64,000 bases of DNA from JBBDIP01 sp050260675 (lineage in GTDB: Bacteria > Bacillota > Sulfobacillia > Fermentithermobacillales > Fermentithermobacillaceae): contig JBLNCN010000011.1 of assembly GCA_050260675.1 (NCBI GenBank), forward strand, positions 558,001 through 622,000, written 5' to 3'. Of this stretch, positions 51,000-59,983 are shown one piece after another. Position 1 is the first letter of the stretch. Each line of letters opens with the position of its first letter. The notes beneath the pieces were generated by a model. The model worked only from the letters and a program-made list of their open reading frames with translations. It was not told the origin of the DNA and made no database searches. Position numbers and translations under genes: made by a program.

Positions 51000-51781
51000 G
51001 GCTGAGCCCTTCCCTTCCGCACCTCAAGTACCATCTTCGCGAATTCGCCGGGGTCAAGGCTGGCTCCGCCGATCAGGGCGCCGTCGATCTCTTCGTGGGC
51101 AATGAACGAACGGATGTTGCCCGCCTTTACGCTGCCGCCGTAGAGGACCCGCACCGCTTCCCCGGCAACCTCGCCCAAGACCTCGCTGACCGTTTTGCGG
51201 ATGTGGGCTATGACCTCACGGGCGTCGTCAGGCTTGGCCTCTTTTCCGGTGCCGATGGCCCAGACGGGCTCATAGGCGATTACCACGTTATCTATGTCGG
51301 CCGGTTTCGCGGCTGAGAGCCCCAACCGGGTCATCTCCCCCACGACCTCAAGGGCTCGACCTTTTTCCCGCTGCTCCAGCGTCTCTCCGACACAGAGCAC
51401 CGGACGAAGACCATTGTCCAGGGCAGCCCGCACTTTCTTCTGGGCCATCTCGTCGGTCTCGCCAAACAGGTGCCGGCGCTCGGAATGCCCCACTATGACG
51501 TAAGAGCACCCGGCGTCCCGCAACATGGAAGGCGAAACCTCGCCCGTGAAAGCGCCTTTCTCCTGCCAGTAGAGGTTCTGAGCGCCGATCTTGATCGGAT
51601 AGCTTGAGAACGCCGCGGCCAAAGCGGGGATCGCCGTGAACGGCGGGCACACCAGTATCTCAGGCCACTCGGCTCCGCCGGTAACCTCCAGCATTTGCGG
51701 CACGAACGCCCCGGCGAATGCCAGGGCGTCGGGTACGGTCTTATTCATCTTCCAGTTTGCGGCCAGAAGAGGTACACGCAA
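50996..51781 (-). CDS. tpiA: Triosephosphate isomerase
   Basis: A 261-residue TIM barrel: catalytic Lys in AANWKMNKT, His in VIVGHSERRHLFGE, Glu in IAYEPVWAIGTG, phosphate loop LYGGSVKAGN and LIGGASLDP. TTG start at 51781 is supported by GGGAGGAAG upstream. Between pgk and gpmI in the glycolytic operon. Confidence 0.98.
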   Translation of the reverse strand: MRVPLLAANWKMNKTVPDALAFAGAFVPQMLEVTGGAEWPEILVCPPFTAIPALAAAFSSYPIKIGAQNLYWQEKGAFTGEVSPSMLRDAGCSYVIVGHSERRHLFGETDEMAQKKVRAALDNGLRPVLCVGETLEQREKGRALEVVGEMTRLGLSAAKPADIDNVVIAYEPVWAIGTGKEAKPDDAREVIAHIRKTVSEVLGEVAGEAVRVLYGGSVKAGNIRSFIAHEEIDGALIGGASLDPGEFAKMVLEVRKGRAQP

Positions 51782-51817
51782 CGGTATCTTCCTCCCGAAG
51801 TATTCTTGGCTTCGGCA

Positions 51818-53002
51818 CTATGCCTTGTCCTGAAGACAGGCCACGCCGGGCAGGGTCCGTCCCTCCAGGAATTCAAGGGATGCTCCCCCGCCGGTGGAGA
51901 GATGGCTGATCCGTTCGGCCACCCCGGACATTTCTATTGCCGCAAGGGAATCGCCCCCGCCGACAACTGTGAAGCCGGCGACACCGGCCACAGCGGCGGC
52001 AATCTCCATAGTCCCCGCTCCGAAGGGCTCAACCTCGAACATGCCCATAGGACCGTTCCAGAAGACGGTCTTGGCTGCCAGTATCTTTGAGGCAAACTCC
52101 TTGCGGGTCTTAGGACCGATGTCCAGCGCCGCTTCAGCCGAAGGTATGTCAGAAGCGTCAACGACCTTGACCGGCGTTCCCGGTTCAGGAGACGGGGCAG
52201 TGACCACATCCACAGGGAGCAAGAGGACCTTGCCCGCCTTTTCGGCCTTGGACATGATCGCCTGAGCGCTTTCGACCATCGCCGGCTCGGCCAGCGACTT
52301 GCCGACAGCATACCCTTTTGCCAGGAGGAACGTGTTGGCCATACCGCCGCCAATCATCAAGCTGTCAACCTTATCCAGCAGGTTGTTCAGCACCTTCAGC
52401 TTATCCGAGACCTTTGCCCCGCCGATCACGGCCACAAAGGGCCGCTCGGGCGACTCCAGGAGTCGTGAAAGCGCAGAGACCTCCTTCTCCATGAGGAGCC
52501 CCGCGCACGCGGGGATGAAGGCGGCGATACCCGCGGTGGAAGCATGGGCCCTGTGTGCGGCCCCAAACGCGTCGTTAACAAACATGTCGGCCAGGTTGGC
52601 CATCTGCCTGGCGAGACCGGGGTCGTTCTTCTCTTCGCCGGGGTAAAAGCGGACGTTCTCGAGGAGGACAACGTCGCCGGCCTTCATCTTGGAGGCGAAC
52701 GCCTCTACCTCGGGCCCAACGCAGTCATTGAGCTTCGCGACTTTCTTGCCGAGAAGCTCCGAAAGACGGGCGGCGACAGGGTCCAGCCTTAGGTCCTCAA
52801 CTACGGCGCCACCGGGTCTTCCCAGGTGGGAAGCTAGGATCACCTTCGCGCCCTGGGAAAGGAGATACTGTAGAGTCGGGAGCGACGCTCTGATCCTGCT
52901 GTCATCGCCTATCCTGCCGCCCTTGACGGGCACGTTGTAGTCAACCCTTACAAAACACCGCTTGTCCGCAACCGGGATGTCCCGCACGGTCACTTTGGGC
53001 AC
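51818..53002 (-). CDS. pgk: Phosphoglycerate kinase
   Basis: A 394-residue kinase making ATP from 1,3-bisphosphoglycerate. Signatures: RVDYNVPVKGGRIGDDSRIRASLPT cut at its core, SHLGRPGG, ENVRFYPGEEKNDP, GGAKVSDKLKVL and the C-terminal GGGDSLAAIE with STGGGASLEFLEG. GTG start at 53002 with GGGAGG. Follows gap by 23 nt. Confidence 0.98.
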   Translation of the reverse strand: MPKVTVRDIPVADKRCFVRVDYNVPVKGGRIGDDSRIRASLPTLQYLLSQGAKVILASHLGRPGGAVVEDLRLDPVAARLSELLGKKVAKLNDCVGPEVEAFASKMKAGDVVLLENVRFYPGEEKNDPGLARQMANLADMFVNDAFGAAHRAHASTAGIAAFIPACAGLLMEKEVSALSRLLESPERPFVAVIGGAKVSDKLKVLNNLLDKVDSLMIGGGMANTFLLAKGYAVGKSLAEPAMVESAQAIMSKAEKAGKVLLLPVDVVTAPSPEPGTPVKVVDASDIPSAEAALDIGPKTRKEFASKILAAKTVFWNGPMGMFEVEPFGAGTMEIAAAVAGVAGFTVVGGGDSLAAIEMSGVAERISHLSTGGGASLEFLEGRTLPGVACLQDKA

Positions 53003-53025
53003 GGTGCGCGCCTCCCTGTTCTCTT

Positions 53026-54027
53026 CTAGAGTCCTTTGGAAGCTATGAAGGAGATGAGGTCAACCAGCCTGCAGCAGTAACCCCATTCGTTGTCGTACCA
53101 GGCCAGGACTTTGGTGAGACCGCCGACAACCATCGTGGAGAGACCGTCGACCACCGACGAATGGCTCATGCCCTTGTAGTCGGATGAGACCAGAGGCTCG
53201 TAGCTGACATCGAGGATGCCTTTCAGATGGCCCTTAGCTGCGGCATCGAAGGCTCCGTTGATCTCCTCCACGGTCGCGGGCTTCTTGAGCCTTACGGCGA
53301 GATCGACGATAGAGACCGTCGGTGTAGGCACTCTGAACGAGATGCCGTTCAGTTTGCCCTTAAGCTGGGGCATAACCAGCCCGATCGCTTTCGCGGCGCC
53401 GGTCGAAGTCGGGATTATGTTCAGGGCGCCTGCTCTAGCCCTGCGGAGGTCCTTGTGCGCGAAATCCAGGATTACCTGGTCATTTGTATACGCGTGAACC
53501 GTGGTCATGAGGCCGTCCTCGACTCCAAAGGAATCGTCCAGCACTTTGGTAACCGGGGCGAGGCCGTTCGTGGTGCAAGAAGCGTTGGAAATCACTTGGT
53601 GGTTCGCGGGATCGTACTTGTCGTGGTTCACACCCATCACGATCGTGATGTCCTCACCCTTGGCGGGCGCTGAGATCACGACCTTCTTGGCTCCGGCAGC
53701 GACGTGCGCCATGGCTTTTTCCTTCTCGGTGAACCTGCCGGTGGATTCGAGGACCACGTCAACGCCGAGGTCCTTCCACGGAAGCTTTCCGGGGTCTCTT
53801 TCGGCGAAGACCTTCACCTCGCGGCCGCCTACGGTGAAGCCTTTTTCGGAAGCCTTAACTTCAGCTCCAAGGGTGCCGTAGTTGGTGTCGTACTTCAGGA
53901 GATGAGCAAGGGTTCCAGGGTCTGTGAGGTCGTTCACCGCCACAATCTCAAGGTCCTTCCTGCCCATTGCCGCTCTAAGGAAACGACGTCCAATGCTGCC
54001 GAATCCGTTGACACCCACCCTAACCAT
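53026..54027 (-). CDS. gap: Glyceraldehyde-3-phosphate dehydrogenase
   Basis: A 333-residue NAD-type GAPDH: GVNGFGSIGRRFLRA dinucleotide motif, catalytic SNASCTTNGLAPV, and WYDNEWGYCCRLVDL near the C-terminus. It heads the gap-pgk-tpiA-gpmI-eno operon; the regulator gene cggR often found upstream in Bacillus-type operons is not present here. Confidence 0.98.
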   Translation of the reverse strand: MVRVGVNGFGSIGRRFLRAAMGRKDLEIVAVNDLTDPGTLAHLLKYDTNYGTLGAEVKASEKGFTVGGREVKVFAERDPGKLPWKDLGVDVVLESTGRFTEKEKAMAHVAAGAKKVVISAPAKGEDITIVMGVNHDKYDPANHQVISNASCTTNGLAPVTKVLDDSFGVEDGLMTTVHAYTNDQVILDFAHKDLRRARAGALNIIPTSTGAAKAIGLVMPQLKGKLNGISFRVPTPTVSIVDLAVRLKKPATVEEINGAFDAAAKGHLKGILDVSYEPLVSSDYKGMSHSSVVDGLSTMVVGGLTKVLAWYDNEWGYCCRLVDLISFIASKGL

Positions 54028-54087
54028 TGAACGCTACCTCCCGCTCTGTGCTGTGCCGGATTGCTCTCTCTGGCTCCCGGCTTCCAC

Positions 54088-54117
54088 ATTATATCTCTTT
54101 TTTCCTAAATGGCCCAA
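54088..54117 (-). promoter_or_regulatory. Promoter of the glycolytic operon
   Basis: The minus strand shows TTGGGC, an 18-nt spacer and consensus TATAAT about 60 nt before gap. The A-rich spacer fits a strong constitutive promoter. Confidence 0.65.
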
Positions 54118-54146
54118 CCAAATAAGCCATGCATTAGTCCAAATCG

Positions 54147-54665
54147 TCACAAGTAGATGAAGTACCCAAGGATACCCGAAGCCAGGAGCACCAATACCGG
54201 GTCCGCGTTGAACCTCAGTATGGCGACTGCTGCCACGATTGCCGTGACTACTTGGGCCGCTCCCGTGAGCGTCGCTCCAGCCACCGAGACCGCAGCCGAC
54301 AGGACCAGGGCAACGACCACGGGGCGCACACCCCTGAATATGTCTTTCACGAAACCCACTTCCCGATACTTGAGGAAGAGATAACCTAGGGCAAGCATTA
54401 TCACGACTGATGGAAGCACCACGCCCGCGGTCGCAGCAATGGACCCTGACAATCCCGCAATCTTGAACCCTACGTATGTGGCCGAGTTGATCCCGATGGG
54501 GCCGGGAGTCCCTTCGGAGAGAGCGATGACGTCGACGAACTCATCCATTGACAGCCACGCCCTGCTCGTTACGACCTCTCGCGAGATAAGGGGTATCATC
54601 GCGTAGCCTCCGCCGAAGCTGAAAGCACCGATCTTGAGGAAGGACAGGAAGAGCTTCAGGAGCAC
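54147..54665 (-). CDS. Chromate transporter-family protein, short form
   Basis: A 172-residue half-size CHR protein with the repeat motif FFSFLKIGAFSFGGGYAMIPLI-type start, ALSEGTPGPIGINSATYVGFK, and about five helices. Two half-length genes in tandem act together as a chromate/sulfate-type antiporter. Overlaps the upstream half by 10 nt. The actual anion is unproven. Confidence 0.9.
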   Translation of the reverse strand: MLLKLFLSFLKIGAFSFGGGYAMIPLISREVVTSRAWLSMDEFVDVIALSEGTPGPIGINSATYVGFKIAGLSGSIAATAGVVLPSVVIMLALGYLFLKYREVGFVKDIFRGVRPVVVALVLSAAVSVAGATLTGAAQVVTAIVAAVAILRFNADPVLVLLASGILGYFIYL

Positions 54666-55309
54666 CGGCGGTTCTCCTCTCCTATAGAGTCCTTATCTCC
54701 CCGGGCGCGGCGCCCCAGGACGATGCCCACCAAAGCGGCGCCGCCCACCACCGCGACCGGATGCAGTCCGAGCGCCGATAGCAGGATAGCCGCAACGCTA
54801 GCGAGGACGGCGTCGGTCCTGGTCTTCACTCCCGACCTGCCTACTTGCCAAACGGCTGAGACCAGTAGGCCAAAGATAGCCGGGCGCATGCCCATGAAGA
54901 CCGCTCCCACGGCCGCCGAGGAGCGGTAACGCACAAGGACGGTGGCGAACGCCAGGATCACCAGGAACGAAGGGAGTGACGCGCCCAGTGCAGCGACAAG
55001 GGCGCCCGGGACTCTTCTGAGCCTGTAGCCGGCGATCACCGCGGTGTTCACCGCTATGGGGCCCGGCGCGCTCTGGGCGACCGCGAGCAGATCAACGAAC
55101 TCAGAGTCTCCGAGCCACTCCTTCTTGGACACCAGCTGCTTCTTGATGAGAGGGATCATGGCCCACCCGCCGCCAAAAGTGAAGGCTCCGATTCTGAAGA
55201 AACTCCAGAACAGCTCCCCAAGGCCGGCGCGACTTTCATGGACCAAGACGCCATCTTTGGCTCGGGCTTCTTTGGCTTGGGCTTCTTTGGCTTGGGCTTC
55301 TTCGGACAA
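54656..55309 (-). CDS. Chromate transporter-family protein, short form, with repeat tail
   Basis: A 217-residue CHR half-protein: ELFWSFFRIGAFTFGGGWAMIPLI, AVAQSAPGPIAVNTAVIAGYR and five or so helices. It differs from usual members by an N-terminal tail made of 15-bp repeats encoding K-E-A-Q-A. TTG start at 55309 is supported by a G-rich site about 8 nt upstream. It is the first gene of the pair. Confidence 0.88.
   Translation of the reverse strand: MSEEAQAKEAQAKEARAKDGVLVHESRAGLGELFWSFFRIGAFTFGGGWAMIPLIKKQLVSKKEWLGDSEFVDLLAVAQSAPGPIAVNTAVIAGYRLRRVPGALVAALGASLPSFLVILAFATVLVRYRSSAAVGAVFMGMRPAIFGLLVSAVWQVGRSGVKTRTDAVLASVAAILLSALGLHPVAVVGGAALVGIVLGRRARGDKDSIGEENRRCS
55259..55306 (-). repeat. 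In-frame 15-bp tandem repeat (about 3 copies) at the CHR N-terminus
   Basis: Units of AAAGAAGCCCAAGCC encode K-E-A-Q-A three times with one variant (Arg). Identical central units indicate recent slippage. Confidence 0.85.
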
Positions 55310-55446
55310 GAAGGATTCCCCCCAAATCTCGTGGCGCTTGCATTATAGCACTCGCAGAGCCCGAAGGGTCTCCTCCCATCCCCCGCACCTATGGCGTGTT
55401 TGGCCGTATGGCATGATTGGCGGCACGACATGTTTGGCTGTATGAT

Positions 55447-55484
55447 GCGCAAAACACAAGAAGCCCCGCCGAAGGGCTTTCGTG
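55447..55484 (-). terminator. Terminator of the dgt-dnaG-rpoD operon
   Basis: A long stem built of AAAACAC-x-AGAAGCCC and GGGCTTTCGTGTTTT around a short loop, with A and T rich ends suitable for both strands, about 90 nt past the rpoD stop. Confidence 0.7.
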
Positions 55485-55574
55485 TTTTGTCGCTCGTGTT
55501 TTCGCTTTTGTCCTGATTAGGAACAGCCGGAGGTCTACATGGGGGCCTTGACGTGGATGCCTAGACTTGGATGC

Positions 55575-56690
55575 CTAGACCAGGTAGTCCTTCAGCCGCT
55601 TGCTCCTTTGGGGATGCCGCAGTTTGCGGAGGGCTTTGGCCTCTATCTGCCTTATTCTCTCTCTCGTCACCCCGAACTCCCGGCCAACTTCCTCAAGTGT
55701 GCGGGCCTTGCCGTCGTCGAGCCCGAAGCGAAGGCGGAGGACCTTTTGCTCGCGCTCGTTGAGGGTATCGAGGACGCCTTCAATCTGCTCACGGAGCAGG
55801 AGGAACGACGCCGCTTCAACCGGAGCGGGAGCGTCCTCATCCTCGATGAAGTCTCCGAGGTGGCTGTCCTCCTCTTCGCCGATGGGCGTCTCCAACGAGA
55901 CCGGTTCCTGCGCGATCTTCAGGATCTCGCGGACCTTGTCGGCGGTGATGCCCATTTCCTCAGCGACTTCCTCTGGGCTGGGCTCGCGACCAAGCTCCTG
56001 GATGAGATGCCTGGAGGTCCTGATCAGCTTGTTTATCGTCTCGACCATATGGACCGGGATCCTGATGGTCCTGGCCTGATCGGCTATCGCCCTGGTGATG
56101 GCCTGCCTGATCCACCAGGTGGCATAGGTAGAGAGTTTGAAACCCTTCCGGAAATCGAACTTCTCAACGGCCTTGATGAGGCCCATGTTCCCTTCCTGGA
56201 TGAGGTCCAGGAACTGCATTCCCCTACCGACATAACGCTTGGCTATAGACACAACCAAACGCAAGTTGGCCTCGATGAGCCGGCCCTTGGCGATCTTGTC
56301 GCCCATCTCCATGCGGCGGGCGAGCTCGATCTCCTCCTCCGCCGTCAGAAGCGATACCCGACCGATCTCCTTAAGGTACATCCTGACAGGATCGTCCAGG
56401 GCTACCCCTTCGGGGATCGTGAGGTCTATCTCACCCGGTTCCTCCAGCTGCTCCTCGGGCACATCGGGCTCTTCATGCTCAATGGCAGCCTCATCGGGAC
56501 CCTGCTTGGCCTCGCCTACGCTGATGCCCATGTCGTGGAACTGCTTGTAGACGTCGTCTACCTGCTCGGTCGTGAGGTCCAAGCGACCGAGAGCATCCGC
56601 CACCTCGTCATGAGTTAAGAAGCCCTTTCTCTGACCGAGGGCGACGAGATCTTTCACGACGTCCATGTCCACCGACTGCAATTCCTTCAA
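55575..56690 (-). CDS. rpoD: Housekeeping sigma factor (sigma-70/SigA)
   Basis: A 371-residue primary sigma factor. Region 1.1-like N-terminus (DMDVVKDLVALGQRKGFLTHDEV) is followed by an acidic linker; region 1.2-2 has DPVRMYLKEIG and NLRLVVSIAKRYVGRGMQFLDLIQEGN (a conserved stretch given in part), and KLSTYATWWIRQAITRA binds the -10 element. Region 3 follows, then region 4 with TLEEVGREFGVTRERIRQIEAKALRK and the terminal R-S-K-R-L-K-D-Y. TTG start at 56690 with AGGAGGG, overlapping dnaG as TTGA. Confidence 0.97.
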   Translation of the reverse strand: MKELQSVDMDVVKDLVALGQRKGFLTHDEVADALGRLDLTTEQVDDVYKQFHDMGISVGEAKQGPDEAAIEHEEPDVPEEQLEEPGEIDLTIPEGVALDDPVRMYLKEIGRVSLLTAEEEIELARRMEMGDKIAKGRLIEANLRLVVSIAKRYVGRGMQFLDLIQEGNMGLIKAVEKFDFRKGFKLSTYATWWIRQAITRAIADQARTIRIPVHMVETINKLIRTSRHLIQELGREPSPEEVAEEMGITADKVREILKIAQEPVSLETPIGEEEDSHLGDFIEDEDAPAPVEAASFLLLREQIEGVLDTLNEREQKVLRLRFGLDDGKARTLEEVGREFGVTRERIRQIEAKALRKLRHPQRSKRLKDYLV

Positions 56691-58564
56691 CTATCTTCCC
56701 TCCTGGGGAACCCGGAAGGCGATTTCCCATCGCCGCCGTCCCCAACGGACTTTACCTGTCGCAGTAGAACCTCAAACTCACGGCGGAGTTCTTCGAGGGC
56801 GGGACCATCTTTCTGGCGCTCTAAGACTGCCATCCTCTCCCGGAGCTCAGAAAGCCGGATCTCCTTTAGTTTCCGAAGGCAGTCCTGCAATATGCGTCTG
56901 GGCTCGCTTGCAGGCCCAAACTTGGCGCAAAGACCCGCCATCCACTCTGAAAGACCCTCATCTTCTACTCTTTCAAGCGAACCGTGCTCGAGAGCCAGGA
57001 ACGCTTCCCGGCACCTTCGGTCCGCGAAGTCATCTGCAGTGAGGCTCTCACGGACTAAGTTGCTGAGTCTTGTATCTTCGATGAGACACCGGATTACTCC
57101 TTCTTCAGCCTTCCTGCGAACCCCGCTTACTTCGGCATCGCTCTTCACATTTCCTGCTTCTGCTCCGGACCTGGATGTCGTTCTCTGCCCAGGTAAAGGC
57201 TGGTTGTCATAATCGCTAGTATCCCTGTTTTCAGACTTTTTATACTTGGCTGCCTGCTGCGCCTTCCGCTTATAGGTTTCGACATCCTTGGCGAGCGAGT
57301 CCTTCTGCACGCCAAGTTCCCTGGAGATCTCCTCCACGTAGGCAGAGACCTCAAACTGGCTCTGAAGCGAGGCCAGCACCGGAAGCATGGCGTCCTTTAC
57401 GCGGAGTTTGCCTTCTATGCCCGACACACCGTAAAGCCCCTTGGCCTCTTCGTAGATGAAGGAGATGTCGGGCAGAGCATCCTCCAGCCTCTTCACGAAT
57501 GCGTCTTTGCCCTCTTTACGCAGGAACTCGTCAGGGTCCTTCGCCTTCGCGAAGGTGACTACCGAGCTGCGTCCCCCGGCCTCACGGAATACCTCGATGC
57601 TCCTGCGGGCTGCCCGCTTGCCGGCTTCGTCCTGGTCGTACACCAGGAAAACCCTCTCTGAAAGCAAGAGGAGCGCTCTCGCCTGGTCGTGTGACAGCGC
57701 TGTGCCCATTCCCGCGACCGTATAGTCTATTCCATGCTGAAAAGACGTGATAACGTCCATGTACCCTTCCATGATGCAGACCGTGTTCTCCCGCCGTATG
57801 GAGGGCTTGGCCAAGTTCAGGGCGTAGAGCTCCTTCCCCTTCCTGAAGAGGGGAGTATCCGGCGAGTTCAGGTACTTGGGCTGTTCATCCCCCAAAGCCC
57901 TCCCGCCGAACCCGATGAGTTCGCCCGCGGTGTCCCAGATGGGAAACGTGATCCTGTTGCGGAACCTGTCGTAGTAGCCTCCGCTCGGCCGCTCGAGCAG
58001 GAGTCCAGCTTTGAACATATCGGATCTGTCTATTCCGGCGGACCGGCCGCTGCCTGCTATGAACTCCCACTCGGGTGGAGCAAACCCCAACCCGAACTTG
58101 TCTATGGTCTCCCTCGACAGTCCCCGCTGCTCCAGGTATTGCCTCGCCGCCCGGCCCGAAGGCGCGTCCAGGGCCTCGCGGTAACGCTTCTGGGCATACT
58201 CCAGCGCGGACCGGAGCCGCCGCCGCTCCTTCATCGCCTCCTCTTCCTGAGCGCGAGCGCGGGTGGAGGGCAGCGTAACCCCCGCTCTCCTCGCCAAGGA
58301 CGCAAGTGCTTCAGGAAAAGTCAGCCCGTCTTTCCTCATAAGGAAATTGAACACGGTACCGCCCGCCCCGCAGCCAAAGCAGTAGAAGAGCTGCTTGTCG
58401 GGGTCAACCGAGAACGAAGGGGTCTTCTCCTCGTGAAACGGGCACAGGCCAACGTAGTTCTTGCCTGTCTTGCGCAGCTTCACATACTCGGAAATCAGGG
58501 CCACAATATCGACCCTGGACCTTACCTCGGCTATTACGTCGTCTCCATAGAACCCGCCCGGCAA
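56687..58564 (-). CDS. dnaG: DNA primase
   Basis: A 625-residue primase that lays down RNA primers at the replication fork. The zinc ribbon has C41, H44, C62 and C65 (CPFHEEKTPSF and YCFGCGAGG). The TOPRIM core includes VCIMEGYMDVITSFQHG and LVYDQDEAGKRAARR. The C-terminal helical part binds helicase. A Ser/Asp/Gln-rich linker (about 455-500) precedes it. The TTG start at 58564 lies 7 nt after GAGGAG and directly follows the dgt stop, whereas the frame to 58600 lies inside dgt. Confidence 0.96.
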   Translation of the reverse strand: MPGGFYGDDVIAEVRSRVDIVALISEYVKLRKTGKNYVGLCPFHEEKTPSFSVDPDKQLFYCFGCGAGGTVFNFLMRKDGLTFPEALASLARRAGVTLPSTRARAQEEEAMKERRRLRSALEYAQKRYREALDAPSGRAARQYLEQRGLSRETIDKFGLGFAPPEWEFIAGSGRSAGIDRSDMFKAGLLLERPSGGYYDRFRNRITFPIWDTAGELIGFGGRALGDEQPKYLNSPDTPLFRKGKELYALNLAKPSIRRENTVCIMEGYMDVITSFQHGIDYTVAGMGTALSHDQARALLLLSERVFLVYDQDEAGKRAARRSIEVFREAGGRSSVVTFAKAKDPDEFLRKEGKDAFVKRLEDALPDISFIYEEAKGLYGVSGIEGKLRVKDAMLPVLASLQSQFEVSAYVEEISRELGVQKDSLAKDVETYKRKAQQAAKYKKSENRDTSDYDNQPLPGQRTTSRSGAEAGNVKSDAEVSGVRRKAEEGVIRCLIEDTRLSNLVRESLTADDFADRRCREAFLALEHGSLERVEDEGLSEWMAGLCAKFGPASEPRRILQDCLRKLKEIRLSELRERMAVLERQKDGPALEELRREFEVLLRQVKSVGDGGDGKSPSGFPRREDS

Positions 58565-58565
58565 A

Positions 58566-59570
58566 TCAAGTCTCCTCGTAGTTCCAAGTCTTGGGCACAA
58601 AGATCTTGCTGTACCTTGCTATGGCGAAGCGGTCGGTCATGCCCGCGACATAGTCTCTGACCGCCTCCGCTGCTTCGACGCCTTTGTAGGACCCGGTCAT
58701 ATCCTCAGGATGCTCCCGGAAGTGGATGTAAAGCGCCTCAACAAGGCCCTTTGCCTTGTCCTCTTCCTTCTTTGCCGCCGAATCGACATAGACGCGGTCA
58801 AACAGAAACGTTCTTAAGACGTTCAGGGCCCAGAGCGGTTCCCCCTCCAGAACCACCCGTCCCGACGCCAGGCTCTGGTCAATCACAGCAGTGACCAGCG
58901 TGTTTATCCTCTGCCCGTGGCTCGTGCCGAGCACACAAAGAGCATCCTTTGGCAAAGCGTCCTGCTCCAAGACTCCCCCGCGCAGAGCATCGTCAATATC
59001 GTGGTTGACATACGCGATCCTGTCCGCCAGCTGAACGCACCGGCCCTCGGAGGTAGCAGGGCGCCCCTTCCACGGGTGGTTCAAAATGCCGTCCCGCACT
59101 TCCCAGGTGAGGTTGAGCCCCCCGCTTTCCAGCACGTCTACAACCCTGAGGGACTGCTCGTTGTGGGAGAACCCTCCCGGATGCACCCGATCCAGCACAT
59201 CCTCGCCGGCGTGGCCAAACGGCGTGTGCCCCAAATCGTGGCCCAGAGCAATCGCTTCGGTAAGGTCCTCGTTCAACCTAAGACCCCTGGCCAACGTGCG
59301 GGCTATCTGGCAGACCTCCAGGGTATGGGTTAGGCGCGTGCGGAAATGGTCCGCCTCAGGCGCGATGAAAACTTGAGTCTTGTCCTTGAGGCGCCTGAAT
59401 GCTTTAGAGTGCACCACCCTGTCGCGGTCCCGCTGAAAGACAGTGCGGATAGGGCACTCCTCTTCCGGCTTTGCCCGCCCTCTGGAATTTACGGCAAGGG
59501 TGGCCATTCCGGACAGTGTGGAGGCCTCAATCTCCAAGGTGCGCTCGCGGATCGTCGTGCTTTTTCCCAT
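58566..59570 (-). CDS. dgt: dGTPase-like deoxynucleotide triphosphohydrolase
   Basis: A 334-residue HD-superfamily enzyme: RVVHSKAFRRLKDKTQVF, then metal ligands H in THTLEVCQIARTLA and HD in ALGHDLGHTPFGHAGE, typical of the Dgt family that splits dNTPs into nucleoside and triphosphate. It is first in a dgt-dnaG-rpoD operon. No strong ribosome site precedes the ATG at 59570. It might be a broader dNTPase than the E. coli enzyme. Confidence 0.92.
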   Translation of the reverse strand: MGKSTTIRERTLEIEASTLSGMATLAVNSRGRAKPEEECPIRTVFQRDRDRVVHSKAFRRLKDKTQVFIAPEADHFRTRLTHTLEVCQIARTLARGLRLNEDLTEAIALGHDLGHTPFGHAGEDVLDRVHPGGFSHNEQSLRVVDVLESGGLNLTWEVRDGILNHPWKGRPATSEGRCVQLADRIAYVNHDIDDALRGGVLEQDALPKDALCVLGTSHGQRINTLVTAVIDQSLASGRVVLEGEPLWALNVLRTFLFDRVYVDSAAKKEEDKAKGLVEALYIHFREHPEDMTGSYKGVEAAEAVRDYVAGMTDRFAIARYSKIFVPKTWNYEET

Positions 59571-59757
59571 GAGAACTTATTCGCAGGAAGCCTGATATCT
59601 CCTCCGTTGACGGATAAGTGGATGCCCCATTACCACAAACTTATGTCCAGCGCCTGCGCTCCCCCTGCCTCCGCTCCACGCCTCCGGCGCCTCCTACTCC
59701 GCGTCTCCGACGCCTCCACTCCCCTCCAACACCTCCGACGAGGAACGGATAATCACC

Positions 59758-59793
59758 CCATGACTACCGGGATTTTGACTGGTCGCCTCGTGA
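59758..59793 (+). repeat. Degenerate 36-bp direct repeat, copy 1
   Basis: Shares CCATGAC, TGACTGGTC and CGTGA with copy 2 at identical spacing, 28 of 36 positions by eye. Confidence 0.6.
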
Positions 59794-59947
59794 CCTTTAG
59801 CCGGCTTTCCATTAGTCGCCAGATGGCTAACATGTCGAAAAGTGTGGTCGCGCCGTAACTACTCAGCTCTGATTAGGCACGCGGTGACCGGACTTCTCCG
59901 CGGTAATGGTCACGGGAGGAAATATGACTAACTTAGTAATATGCACG

Positions 59948-59983
59948 CCATGACCCCCGAAAATCTGACTGGTCTCCACGTGA
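59948..59983 (+). repeat. Degenerate 36-bp direct repeat, copy 2
   Basis: Second copy, 190 bp downstream of the first. Alignment needs no gaps. Confidence 0.6.

Noticed and set aside
59650..59745. CGCCTCC-rich run as a possible coding repeat or CRISPR-like array
   Set aside because: Units are 7 bp with irregular spacing, no spacer pattern and no open frame with protein-like composition.
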